64,000 bases of DNA, from positions 10,423,525 to 10,487,524 of the forward strand of contig JAJEKV010000017.1 of the NCBI GenBank assembly GCA_021234155.1, read 5' to 3'. The position numbers were made by a program, and so were the translations under genes. The stretch is from Isoetes taiwanensis (taxonomy: Eukaryota > Streptophyta > Lycopodiopsida > Isoetales > Isoetaceae). Within the stretch, counting starts at the first letter, position 1, and every line of letters starts with the position of its first letter. Below the pieces are notes generated by a model that saw only the letters and a program-made list of their open reading frames with translations, was not told the DNA's origin and did no database searches. Positions 46,316 to 55,815 of the stretch are shown here, one piece after another.

Positions 46316-47311
46316 CTACAAGCCCAACCGCCGCGAAACCTCCAAATGTTGAGACGGGTCACGAAGCACGTAGCGAGAGTGAGAAGACGAAGAACGCCAG
46401 CGGCCGTGAGCCCGAGCTGTATCATGCGGAACCCCGCGGGCGGCAGCCGCCGAAGCCCCGCCGCGTCGAGCAGAATGCGTACCATAAAGAGACGGGTCCA
46501 AGCCTATAGCCAAAAGGCAATCCCTCCACCACAAGCGAGCAGTCGAATAGGATAAAGGGCGCAAAGAAGAGGGAGAGGAGCGAAAAAGAGGCCCGCCTGT
46601 CGGAGGATCGAGGAGATGGTAAGAACCGGCGGAGATCAAACGTTGAAGAATAGTGACGGGGCATGCGAGCGAGGTCAAACGGGCTAAAGAAACCGTATGA
46701 CCGCGGGCAAGTTGATCGCGTTTGGAACGGCGGATAAAAATGTCGACATGAGATAACGAGAAAGAAAGATCACGCCAGTTAAGAGCGAGGGCCTCAGAGA
46801 TGCGCAAAAAAGCGGCAAAAGAAAGGACGATGAGGGCAGCACGGGCCAAAGAAGGGAACGGGGCGGCGGGTGGCGCAAAATGGAGAACAATAGAGCGAAC
46901 ATGTTGAGGCATGAGGGGGAGAAAAGTGCGAGGGGGACGAGCTCCACGAGAAGTAGACTGACGAGCCAAGGACGGTAAAGGAAGAACAGCGGGGGAGGGC
47001 AGGTTGAAAACTTGATGAAAAAAGGATATTGCAGCAGAGGCCGAAGTAATGGACGAGGGCGACAGATGAGAATAATGAAGAGTGGCAAAAAAGGCGGCAA
47101 CAACAAAGGGGGAAGCCGGGAGATAAGAAACGGCATGGAGGCGGCACCAAACAACAAAGCGGCGGAACAAAGCCATGTATGTCGCAAGAGTCGAGGGGGC
47201 GCGGGCGGAAAACACCAACGGCAAAGTCGAGAGGAACAAAGGGACCTCCTGAGGAGCAAGTAATCGAGAGGCAGCTGCCACACAACAACATATAAACCAT
47301 GTTAAATTCAA
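46316..47311 (-). CDS. Tyrosine recombinase of the DIRS-order element
   Basis: A 331-codon open frame with the full phage-integrase-type active site: R170 (FAAFLRISEAL), K197 (RRSKRDQ), H279-x-x-R282 (THSARRGG), H302 (RAHGRW) and nucleophile Y314 (HSRYVL). The length fits DIRS-order recombinases, which insert a circular DNA copy of the element. The N-terminal half has a core-binding-like helical region from about residue 30. The frame opens with TTG right after a TGA and has no early ATG. It is in the same frame as RNase H, separated by two stops, so it was probably part of a longer polyprotein or uses another start. No internal damage was seen. Confidence 0.85.
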   Translation of the reverse strand: MNLTWFICCCVAAASRLLAPQEVPLFLSTLPLVFSARAPSTLATYMALFRRFVVWCRLHAVSYLPASPFVVAAFFATLHYSHLSPSSITSASAAISFFHQVFNLPSPAVLPLPSLARQSTSRGARPPRTFLPLMPQHVRSIVLHFAPPAAPFPSLARAALIVLSFAAFLRISEALALNWRDLSFSLSHVDIFIRRSKRDQLARGHTVSLARLTSLACPVTILQRLISAGSYHLLDPPTGGPLFRSSPSSLRPLSYSTARLWWRDCLLAIGLDPSLYGTHSARRGGASAAAARGVPHDTARAHGRWRSSSSHSRYVLRDPSQHLEVSRRLGL

Positions 47312-47404
47312 TCAAATTGACAACGAAAAACATAAAGAGCTACATGGCGTCGACACCCCGCAAAAGGTGCCGACAACTGGGGCAATAAAGCCAATGAAAA
47401 TGCA

Positions 47405-48604
47405 TCAAAAAACATAAAGTCTTGAATAAAAGGCGCCCATGCCGACCCCGTCCAGAGCAGAGGCCACCAAGGGGCAGAAGGCCAATGAAGAACCACCAGC
47501 CCGACACGCAGCTGCATGGTGCAAAACACGTGGAACCAAGGCGGGTGGAGGAAAACAAAAATTGTTAAAGAGATGCCAATCATAGGTAAAAGCATCCGGG
47601 GGAATACGGTGCGGATATGCGAATCGAGTGTTATAGACGGGAAGCTTGTGGTTAAGGGGCGAGGCAAACCGGTCAACATGATGTGGGCCCCACAAAGAAT
47701 CAATATAACTAAAACACCATGGAGCAAGAGCAAACTCATCCGCCTGAGGAAGGCGAGAAAGATAATCCGCCCATTCATTCTGGGAGCGAGGAATCCAAAC
47801 AGGCTCCAAGGAGATGGAAAAATGAAAACAAATGAGGAAAATCTCGAGAGTAAGAAAATGGATATCAGGCGAGGAGGAACCCCCTTTCTGCAGAATAGCG
47901 GCCACATTCAGATTATCTCCCCGAACTGTAACTAGGCGAGCATGAAGAAAAGGCAAAGCCGAACGCAAAACCTGGTAAAAAGCGAAGAGTTCCCGCCAAG
48001 TAGAAGAGCGAGAAAATTCCGATTCAGAGAAAAGGCCAACAAAATCGACGCGGGTCTGTCCCGGAAGAAGGAGCCATCCCCCCCAACCAAAAGAACTAGC
48101 ATCAAACCCAAGGACGGCGGATGGACGGCGGGATGGGGAAATAGGGCGAAAACTCAAGGACGAGGCAACAGATTCCCACAATACAATTTCCATACGGGCT
48201 AAAGAAGATAACGAAATAGGAGCATCCCAATGCAAAGGTTGAATAAGGTTATACGAAAAGAATGTCAAAGCGGAGACAAGAGAGCCAAAAACAATGCGCA
48301 GAGACTGGAGGAACCCCAAGAATTTGGCAAGGTGACGGGACGTAAGGCGGGAAGAGGAAAGAAGCGAAGAGGAGAGATGAAAAAACTTAGCGAGTTTCTT
48401 AGAAGAGAGGCATATAACCATGGCAGAAGCATCAAGGAGAAAACCAAGGAAAATGGTGCGGTGGGATAAACGCAAACGACATTTTGGCCAAGCAATGAGA
48501 AAACCAGCAGCTTGCAAATCAGAAATAATGCGATGCTGAAGAGAACTAGGATCATGCTGAGCGTTAAAAAGAAAATCATCCATGTGGGGTGCAAATAATA
48601 CCAA
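47405..48604 (-). CDS. End of RT, RNase H and following domain of the DIRS-order element
   Basis: 400 codons, continuing RT after a frameshift. Residues 7-10 read HMDD where Y-x-DD is expected. RNase H carries D168 (GFDASSFGWGG), E205 (STWRELFAF), D230 (VRGDNLNVAAIL) and D280 (NEWADYLSRL), the full DEDD set. Residues ~290-400 (HVDRFASPLNHKLPVYNTRF, FPPPALVPRVL) match the conserved region between RNase H and recombinase in DIRS-like polyproteins. It begins at a TTG; the true start is upstream in the RT frame. Confidence 0.75.
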   Translation of the reverse strand: MVLFAPHMDDFLFNAQHDPSSLQHRIISDLQAAGFLIAWPKCRLRLSHRTIFLGFLLDASAMVICLSSKKLAKFFHLSSSLLSSSRLTSRHLAKFLGFLQSLRIVFGSLVSALTFFSYNLIQPLHWDAPISLSSLARMEIVLWESVASSLSFRPISPSRRPSAVLGFDASSFGWGGWLLLPGQTRVDFVGLFSESEFSRSSTWRELFAFYQVLRSALPFLHARLVTVRGDNLNVAAILQKGGSSSPDIHFLTLEIFLICFHFSISLEPVWIPRSQNEWADYLSRLPQADEFALAPWCFSYIDSLWGPHHVDRFASPLNHKLPVYNTRFAYPHRIPPDAFTYDWHLFNNFCFPPPALVPRVLHHAAACRAGGSSLAFCPLVASALDGVGMGAFYSRLYVF

Positions 48605-49190
48605 ATGGCCAATGGCTTAACTAAGGGGCGCATGACTTTAGTAAAGACAAAGGGAGCAGAGGCTAAGCCGAAGGGGAGCATAGTAAAGACAAAAAAATGC
48701 TGGTCAAACTGAAATCCTAAAAAAGTGTGATGAGGAGGCCAAATGGGGACATGATGGTAGCCGGATTTCAAGTCCAAAGTAAAAAGAAAGTCGTGGGGCT
48801 GAAGAACGGCCAAAGCATCCGACAGAGACTCATAGCGAAAAGAAGGCACCGACAAAAAGGAATTGAGGTAGCGTAAGTCGAGAATCGCTTTAACTTATGA
48901 TCCCCCTTTGGCACGACGCCGCCAGGGTGAGCGTAAAAAAGGGCGAAGGAACTTGCATCACAAAGACTGTAACGCAAAAAGGTCTTGAATGGCCGAACGG
49001 GCAAAAGGGATATGTGACGACAGAGAGGAAAGGTTCGGGCGAAAAAATGGTTGAGGCGGAGGTCCCTGAGCCCAAGGAAGAGCGTAACCATGTTGGATCC
49101 AAGACAGAACAAGAGAATTGGCAGAAATAGAGCCCAAAAGGGCAAAGAAGCTGAAGACTACCGCCACATAATAAAGTCGCATAATGAGAA
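48600..49190 (-). pseudogene. Reverse transcriptase of the DIRS-order element, broken
   Basis: RT motifs are clear: AILDLRYLNSFL (about 48870), FTLDLKSGYHHVPI (about 48770), MLPFGLASAPFVFTKVMRPL (about 48650). A stop lies just upstream of AILDL near 48895, and a frameshift falls between RPLVK and the HMDD box (about 48605-48630). The N-terminal part (PGGVVPKGD) is in yet another frame. Confidence 0.75.
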
Positions 49191-49972
49191 TCAAGAGCCA
49201 CCTGGATCAAATGGGAGATGAGGTAAAGGGGAAGAAAAAACTTGACAATCTTCTTCTACCATCTGCAACACATCGTCTGGAATGGCGACCCCCAACATAG
49301 TCAAACGCCCCTGAATCCATCGAAACCGGGTGTCCATGGCCGCAGCAAACTCATAGTAATGCCGCATGGAGTCGCGCTCAAAAGGTGGGTAGGCCGAGCC
49401 GCTCGCTCCCCTAATGTCCCCGGCCAAGGTGGTCAAGTTGGGCTTGGACCGATAATCACCGGGTCATTGACGCCCGAGTGCTCGAAGAGTCGTCTCTTCC
49501 GCTGAAGCTCCTGCAATAATTGAGTATACTCAGGGGAAATGGGTGTGGAATGCGGGGGTACAGCAGAGGCGGGAAAGACGTGCGGCAAAGATGAGAAGAG
49601 AGGAGCCATCTGAGTAGGAGATGAAGGAGCTGTGGCACCAGTGGGAGAAGACAAAGGCGTAGCAAAGGCGGAAGGGGGCCAAAAAGAAAAATTAGACGAA
49701 GCAGAAACAGGAGAAAGAGGAGGAGAAAAGGGACTAGCATCTACGGAGTCCGGCTCGGGAGACAAAGAGGCTTCACGTTGGCGACGAGAACCCGCCGCAC
49801 GAGCAAGCCGTGTTGGAGAAAGCGAACTCGCGGAAGAAGAACCGGAAGTAGTGGTGCTAGACGGGCTCAGCTCAATAACCGTCCAAAAAATGATGAAGAA
49901 ACACGCCAGGCAGGTGCACGCCGCGAGAAGGTGAAGCCCGAGACTGGTGGAGAAGCTGGGGAAGAAATCCAT
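49191..49972 (-). pseudogene. Gag-like ORF of the DIRS-order element, one frameshift
   Basis: Starts at ATG 49972, 17 bp inside A1. About 90 Ser/Pro-rich residues are followed by YTQLLQELQRKRRLFEHSG. The frame stops at 49433 and continues in another frame (49191-49436) as a folded-looking segment (RHYYEFAAAMDTRFRWIQGR). No zinc knuckle, as is common for gag of this order. Confidence 0.6.
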
Positions 49973-49988
49973 CGGATGAAGGGCCAGC

Positions 49989-50115
49989 GAAGCTCGGAGA
50001 AGGAAGGAAGCTGCTGTGAGAAGACGCCGATAACCGGTGCTGAAGGGGAAAGAGCCCTATATAGTGGCTCGTCCCTCCCCAGAATGGCGATCCGATGGCT
50101 CGGATCGATGCGATT
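49989..50115 (-). repeat. Split direct repeat A1 (5' terminus)
   Basis: 127 bp, matching 46133-46259 except for one substitution. Contains CTATATAG, a possible TATA box (about 50057-50064), and the hairpin gatccga-tggc-tcggatc. Ends 17 bp before the gag ATG. Confidence 0.9.
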
Positions 50116-50927
50116 AAACGATGTGGCTCACCTACACATTTGCATGTGACATACACGAGTTTCTAGTGTTTACAAAAGCTCAGAATGCAATACATGTGAG
50201 TATCTTACATGTGCGACTTTTTGAAGTAGAATGCTGGAGGGAAGAATAGGACTTTACAAATTGGGTCTGATTGCGAACAGGATGCCATCTCTTTGTAAAA
50301 GTACAAGTATACCTAAAGAGCATGCATTTAATTTTATGTTTAATAGTTAAATTCAAACATTAAATTCAGAGATATGTAGGCTTATGATATCTAGCTAACT
50401 TATTGTTCCGGCAGAGTTTCTTTTAAATTTCTTTTGCCATTTTTCTGCAAATTTCACTTTTAACAGTGTGATCATGGATCTGACAAATTTCTGTTGCCAA
50501 TGGACATCTGCTAAAGATTCTCAAATTGGCATCTTATAACTTACTATCCATTAAATATCCAAGTCTATGTGGACAGACCCGATGACAAACCATGGAAGAA
50601 GGTACTTACTTGCCAATATTGCAGGCTGACTTCTTCGTCGCCACCTAGCAGAACACATTAGTATAAAATTCCTCAATCTCCACATGTTCTTACTTTGTTC
50701 AAAACAGAGGCCTCTCTGGTTCTCTGTATGCTTGTATGCTTGCACTGGAGAAGAGGCCTCCGTCAAGCCAGTTTAGAAAAACATAAAAGAAAACTCTAGA
50801 ATCTGTTAGTGGAATTTGGGCATCTGATGTTGGCAATGCCATAAGCTCAAACGCCATCTGATGTTGGCAATGCCATCTAATATGGGCATCTGCTGTTGGC
50901 CATAAGCTTGAAGAACTGGGAAAGGCA
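50116..50927. other. No gene recognised
   Basis: AT-rich flank of the recombinase element. Confidence 0.4.
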
Positions 50928-51361
50928 AATTAATTCTCTATTCTTAAAAAATTTCAAGTTATAACACTTGCAATCCAAACAAATGAAGTACTGTCCCGAT
51001 CAGCAAAGCTGGAAATATTAACAAATTTTGGTCTAATTTAGGTTAAAAGATCTAATTTTTCGTAAGAATGCCAAAGCACTCATCTTCTGACGAAACCGCA
51101 GAATTGCTCTTGGAAGCTCCAATTTTTTCTGAACAAAAATGCAACATTGCCCCATATGCCCATAGTCATAAAAAACCATCCTGTGCCTATTTTGGTCATG
51201 CTAGCCAGCAAAATCAATTGATGCCTTGTGGAAGTAGGGCAAATAGGTTCTTAAAGGAATGAAAGGATCAATACTCAGGTGTATGAACCGCTCCATGAAC
51301 CCGCTCCAAGAGAGGTTACAAGAAAATACTCGTGATATATCACTGCTGCTCAAATATTTTT
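50928..51361. repeat. ~430-bp direct repeat, copy 1
   Basis: About 95% like 52331-52758 in the same orientation (aaagcactcatcttctgacg and ggatcaatactcaggtgtat are shared). The ends do not show TG...CA, a primer site or a polypurine tract. Confidence 0.8.
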
Positions 51362-51618
51362 GGTACAAACCTTCGAAGTGCTCAAGAATGTATATTTATT
51401 TGGCACAATGCTATCTTATCTCAAATTTCAAATTACTGAAGGGCTCAATCCTCTTCCTTGGCATAGGCAGAAGTAATTGCATTCCATGTATATAGATGTG
51501 GCTCTGCAAATTTGCAGAGTGTTAGACCTGCTTCAACCAAATGCCCACCAAATGCAAATAGATTAACGAATAAGATAGTCAGCTAAGACTTCTACAGAAT
51601 CAAGACCAATATAAACAA

Positions 51619-52373
51619 TCAAACTTTGCACGTACCTTCCAAGTTCAAGATCTTGAAACCTTTTGCAGTTATGCAACAGATGACATACAAGGTCCCTGGA
51701 TATAGGCGTTCCATCTTATTGATATTCAAATATTGTTGTTCTATATGCCTCATCCAACAAGGATGCTTTGCTTGAAGCATTGAAATATTGAATGATAATA
51801 ATATTGGAAAAATCACTAAGCCAACATGGTTTTTTATTGCCTCTGCGATAAGATTCTTATATGGCACCAAATTCTCATATTTTCTCCAATCAACATGTAA
51901 ACATCAGTCTTCCTGTCCACTATAAAAGATCACAGTTTTTGCTCATGCATTAGACATTATATATAGCATCATTATCCCACCAGAACAAAGGTCCAAATGC
52001 CATGGGTGGTGATATAAAAACGACCAAAGGACATCTATATGACCATTCTTCTTTTGCAAACCAGTTAACCTAAGTTTATTCACATTTGCAAAATAAATTT
52101 TATCTACTGTAGCTTGCAAGTTCCTCAAGCCACAAAGACCTTTTAAGATTTTCAATTCCATTTCTCTCGTTGCAACTACTTCTTCAAAGACCAAACAGGA
52201 AACAATGCGCTATATCTTTGCATTAGCTGCAATTTGCTCTTCCGCCATGGATCGTCTAATGCAAAACCAGTTGCCGGAATAAGTTTAACAATTTCATCTG
52301 CGTAAAAGAATTTGGTGACTGGAGCTAATTCTCTATTCATTACAAATTTCAAGTTATAGCACTTGCAATCCAA
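51619..52373 (-). CDS. Minus-strand frames, function unknown
   Basis: Three neighbouring frames between the direct repeats look protein-like: 52176-52373 (VTKFFYADEIVKLIPATGFA), 51943-52194 (MELKILKGLCGLRNLQATVD) and 51619-51870. I recognise no family. They may be exons or remnants of one duplicated gene. Confidence 0.25.
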
Positions 52374-52758
52374 ACAAATGAAGTACTGTCCTGATCAACA
52401 AAGCTGGAAATATTAACAAATTTTGGTCTAATTTTGGTTAAAAGATCTAATTTTTCGTAAGAATGTCAAAGCACTCATCTTCTGACGAAACTGCAGAATT
52501 GCTCTTGGAAGCTCCAATTTTTTCTGAACAAAAATGCAACATTGCCCGATATGTCCATAGTCATAAAAGACCATCATGTGCCTATTTTGATCGTGCTGGC
52601 TAGCAAAATCAATTGATGCCTTGTGGAATATGTTCTTAAAGGAATGAAAGGATCAATACTCAGGTGTATGAACTGCTCCATGAACCGCTCCATGAACCCC
52701 CTCCAAGAGAGGCTACAACAAAATACTCGTGATATATCACCGCCGCTCAAATATTTTC
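52331..52758. repeat. ~430-bp direct repeat, copy 2
   Basis: See 50928-51361. Contains a short extra duplication of ctccatgaaccgctccatgaac. Confidence 0.8.
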
Positions 52759-53148
52759 ACCACTGTTGATAAAATTGTGAAATATCACAGACTAAAAGTT
52801 AACAAAAGATCGACCCAAAAAGGCACTACTCCATAGCCAGAGTTTCGAGAGCCACAAACAATTAGACGTCGACCTTTCACCTATCATAATAGGTTTGCGA
52901 TGCACCTGCAAAAGCATGAAACGCCCAGCAAAACAAAATCGTCTCAAAAACCATGCAACACCAGAAAAAAAAATCGTTTCAATTCAATTTTACCCGCCCA
53001 CTTATTAAAAAAAATATCAACGGCTAAAACTGCGCACAAACTATCATCTTATTTTGGCTTTAATGCTATATATAGATGGTTTCAGACATTGTTATTTTTA
53101 CATCTATATCAAATCCTCCTGGAACCCCCTGTTATTTTGCTATATTTA

Positions 53149-53310
53149 TGATTGGAGACGCTTATGATTTTGAAATATGAAATACGATTTAGCCCAAGGT
53201 TTTGAGGGAATATCGAACCTCTATACGACTTTCCCTAAGATTTTAGAATATAAAATACGGGAGCTCAAACCTCTACCAAAATAATTCAATATCTTAACTA
53301 AGACTACTTT
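53149..53310. repeat. Single unit of the 8188-8460 repeat
   Basis: Same orientation; shares tttatgattggag and aaggttttgagggaatatcg. Confidence 0.75.
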
Positions 53311-53569
53311 AACCAATACACCTTTGAGCTAATGCGATTATTTTTTATCTTGAATCTATATTTTTTTTATAACAACTTATTCGATTGTCTTAAATCCCCC
53401 TGGAACCCCCTGTTATTTTGCTACATATTACATTTCCAATGCTGTCTTAACTTATTATTGGCATTTTGTTTATCAACTTTGTTTTAGAAAGTAATTAATC
53501 TTTGGCAATTGAATGGAACTTCGAGGAAGACTAAAGCAAGACCTAAGGCAAACAAATTACAATAATTTT

Positions 53570-53700
53570 GACTTATGGGGATGTGCATGAAAAGCTTCAC
53601 ACCTATAATGATTCATAGAAAGAATACCAGATTTTGAACTTGGTTTCTGCCTTACAGTGGTTGTATCCATCATCTAGAAAACCAAGTCTTTAGCATATCT
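53570..53700. repeat. Copy of the 4785-4940 repeat
   Basis: Shares ttcacacctataatgattc and gttgtatccatcatctagaa. It directly precedes the satellite array. Confidence 0.7.
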
Positions 53701-54935
53701 CATATATTGATCTAAGAATATTCCTAAAATCTTAGAGAATCTATGGAAATCTTCGTAAGGCCTAAGGGAGTCTACATAGAATCTTGGAGAATCTAGAATA
53801 ATCTTGCATATTCTTTAGGAATGTGAAGGAATCTCAAGAGAATCTTAGAGAATCTATGGGAATCTCAAGAGAATCTTTGAGAATCCAAGAGAATATTCAT
53901 AAAATCTTTGAGAATGTAGGGGAATGTTGATGGAATCTTAGAGAACCTAGGGGAATCTTTACAAGATCTTAGAGAATCTAGGAGAATCTACATAGATCTT
54001 GGGGAATCTATGGAAATCTTGGAAGAATCTTCGAAAATCTATGACAAACTTCATAAAATCTTCGAGAAATCAAAAAATCTTGATATAATTTTAGAGAATC
54101 TAAGGGAATCTCCAGAGAATCTAGAGGAGTCTAGAAAAATCTACATAGAACCTTGGCGAATCTAGAGGAGTCTAGAAAAATCTACATAGAACCTTGGAGA
54201 ATCTAGAGGAATCTTGGGATAATCCTGGGAGTCCATGGGAATCTCAAGGGAATCTTATGGGAATCTATAAGAATCTCCATAAAATCTTTGAGTATCTAGG
54301 AGAATTTTGATGGAATCTTGAAGAATCTAAGTGAATCTTCATAGAATCTTAGGGAATCTAATGTTTGGGAATCTACGAGAACCTTGGAGAATCTTCAGAA
54401 ATCTAGGGGCATCCAAGGGGATCTTCATAAAATCTTTGAGAATCAAGTGGAATGTTGATGGAATCTTGGAGAATCTAGGAGAATCTTATTAGAATCTAGA
54501 AGAATCTACATAGAATCTTGGGGATTCTAGAGGAATATTAAGACAATCTTTGGGAATATAGGGGAGTCTTAAGAGAATCTTGGGAGAATCTTTGAGAATC
54601 TACGGGATTCAAGACAATTCATAAATTTTTTGAGAATCTAGGGGAATCTTGGAGAATCTAGGGTTCTAAGGGAATTTTCATAAAATCTTTGAGAATCTAG
54701 AGCAATCTTATGGAAACATGAAGAATCTAGAGGAATCTTCATAGAATCTAAGGGAATCTAGAAGGATCTACATAGAATCCTAGGCAATCTAGAGGAATCT
54801 TGGAACAATCTCGGGAATTTAGGGGAATCTCAAGGAAATATATGGGGGAATCTTTATAAAATCTTTGAGAATTTTGATGGAATCTTAGAGAATCTTTATA
54901 GAATCTTAAAAATTTAGGGGAATCTTTCACATTGG
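53700..54935. repeat. Degenerate minisatellite array of gaatcttagagaatctagg type
   Basis: About 1.2 kb of irregular 15-40-bp units. It is the reverse complement of the unit type at 38680-39400 and 60250-60830. The minus-strand frame at 54748-54930 (YKDS/FYKDSP repeats) only translates the array. Confidence 0.85.
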
Positions 54936-55815
54936 GTGCTTTTGCATGGTTGGCTTATTGAATTTCCTTGACCTCCGTATAGGCCTTACATAGTACAAAG
55001 ACTTGTATATATGTATATTTTTAATTCATGGCCATTCTATTGAAGAGCAACTTAATTCTAAGCTTTTCTATTGCTTGGTAATTGCATTCCCTTGCCATTT
55101 TTAAGAATGTCTAAAAAATATTAGATGTTCTCTGCATCGCTAAGACCCCCAAGAATGGTACTGAACACTTCAAATTTAAGGCTTGGTTTAGATGCTTTGC
55201 TCCCGCGCTGCGTGCTATTGGAGGAGGTAGTCGCATAGGATAGAATAGATGTGAGGATATCGACACAGGTTTTCTTAATTGATGTCCAGGATGCACGATG
55301 AGGATGAAGGGTTGGGATTAATGGGGACGATCAGGTGTTAGGTACAGACAACGGGGAGCAGAGCAAACGGAACCCTTTGAGGGGAAGGTGGGGGATCTCT
55401 CGGCCCAAATTATTGCACTCAAGAATTTGCGAGTTAAAGGGAATTATCTTGCGCCCAAAAAAAACCAGGCAAAACGGTCACCAATCACCAAAATCTCAAT
55501 TCTTGGTCTTGAAGATCTCCATTTCATAGAGAAGCTCTGCTTCTCCTCTCACGCATAACACTCCATTTCTCCTATCACTCACAGCAAAGAAGCAATGGCC
55601 TCCGTTAAAGCAAGTAACGCAACATACAGATAGAATTGCAACCACCCGACAAACATATTTTGAAGTATATCCTAAGCACTTAACTACCCAAGTTGGGGCC
55701 AACCCAAACAGCTCGGCTAATTGGGTTTCCATTTAGCCACGTGGTTGCCAAGTGGATACTGCAGCCAAAACCTGGAAACAAGAATTTTGTTGAGGCTGCA
55801 GAACAGCAAGCAAGA
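54936..55815 (+). other. Upstream region of GOS12
   Basis: No coding family. It must contain the promoter and 5' UTR of the SNARE gene; no TATA box is distinct. The frame at 55693-55953 reads through exon 1 from an upstream ATG in frame with it, but the family N-terminus fits the ATG at 55816. Confidence 0.4.

Larger units (their letters stand above)
45234..50115 (-). mobile_element. Tyrosine-recombinase (DIRS-order) retrotransposon with split direct repeats
   Basis: 4,882 bp. On the minus strand the order is A1 (50115-49989), gag, RT, RNase H, tyrosine recombinase, B1 (46294-46257), A2 (46259-46133), an 861-bp spacer and B2 (45271-45234). A1 and A2 are 127 bp with one difference; B1 and B2 are 38 bp and identical. 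B1 and A2 overlap by AAT, the same three bases that end B2 and start A1. This A1-ORF-B1A2-B2 design is that of PAT/Ngaro-type elements, which integrate from a circle via recombinase without target-site duplication. RT and gag are frameshifted; RNase H and recombinase look intact. Confidence 0.85.

Noticed and set aside
46228-49934. Plus-strand frames such as 47516-47935 and 47942-48202
   Set aside because: Antisense shadows of the recombinase-element coding region; rich in Lys/Arg with no motifs.
50928-52758. LTR retrotransposon with 430-bp LTRs
   Set aside because: No TG/CA ends, primer site, polypurine tract or gag-pol motifs between the repeats.
54748-54930. Repeat protein (YKDSP-type)
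   Set aside because: The frame only translates a degenerate satellite array.
55693-55815. Upstream N-terminal extension of GOS12
   Set aside because: In frame with the ATG at 55816, but the extra 41 residues are absent from the family, and the downstream ATG gives the usual length.
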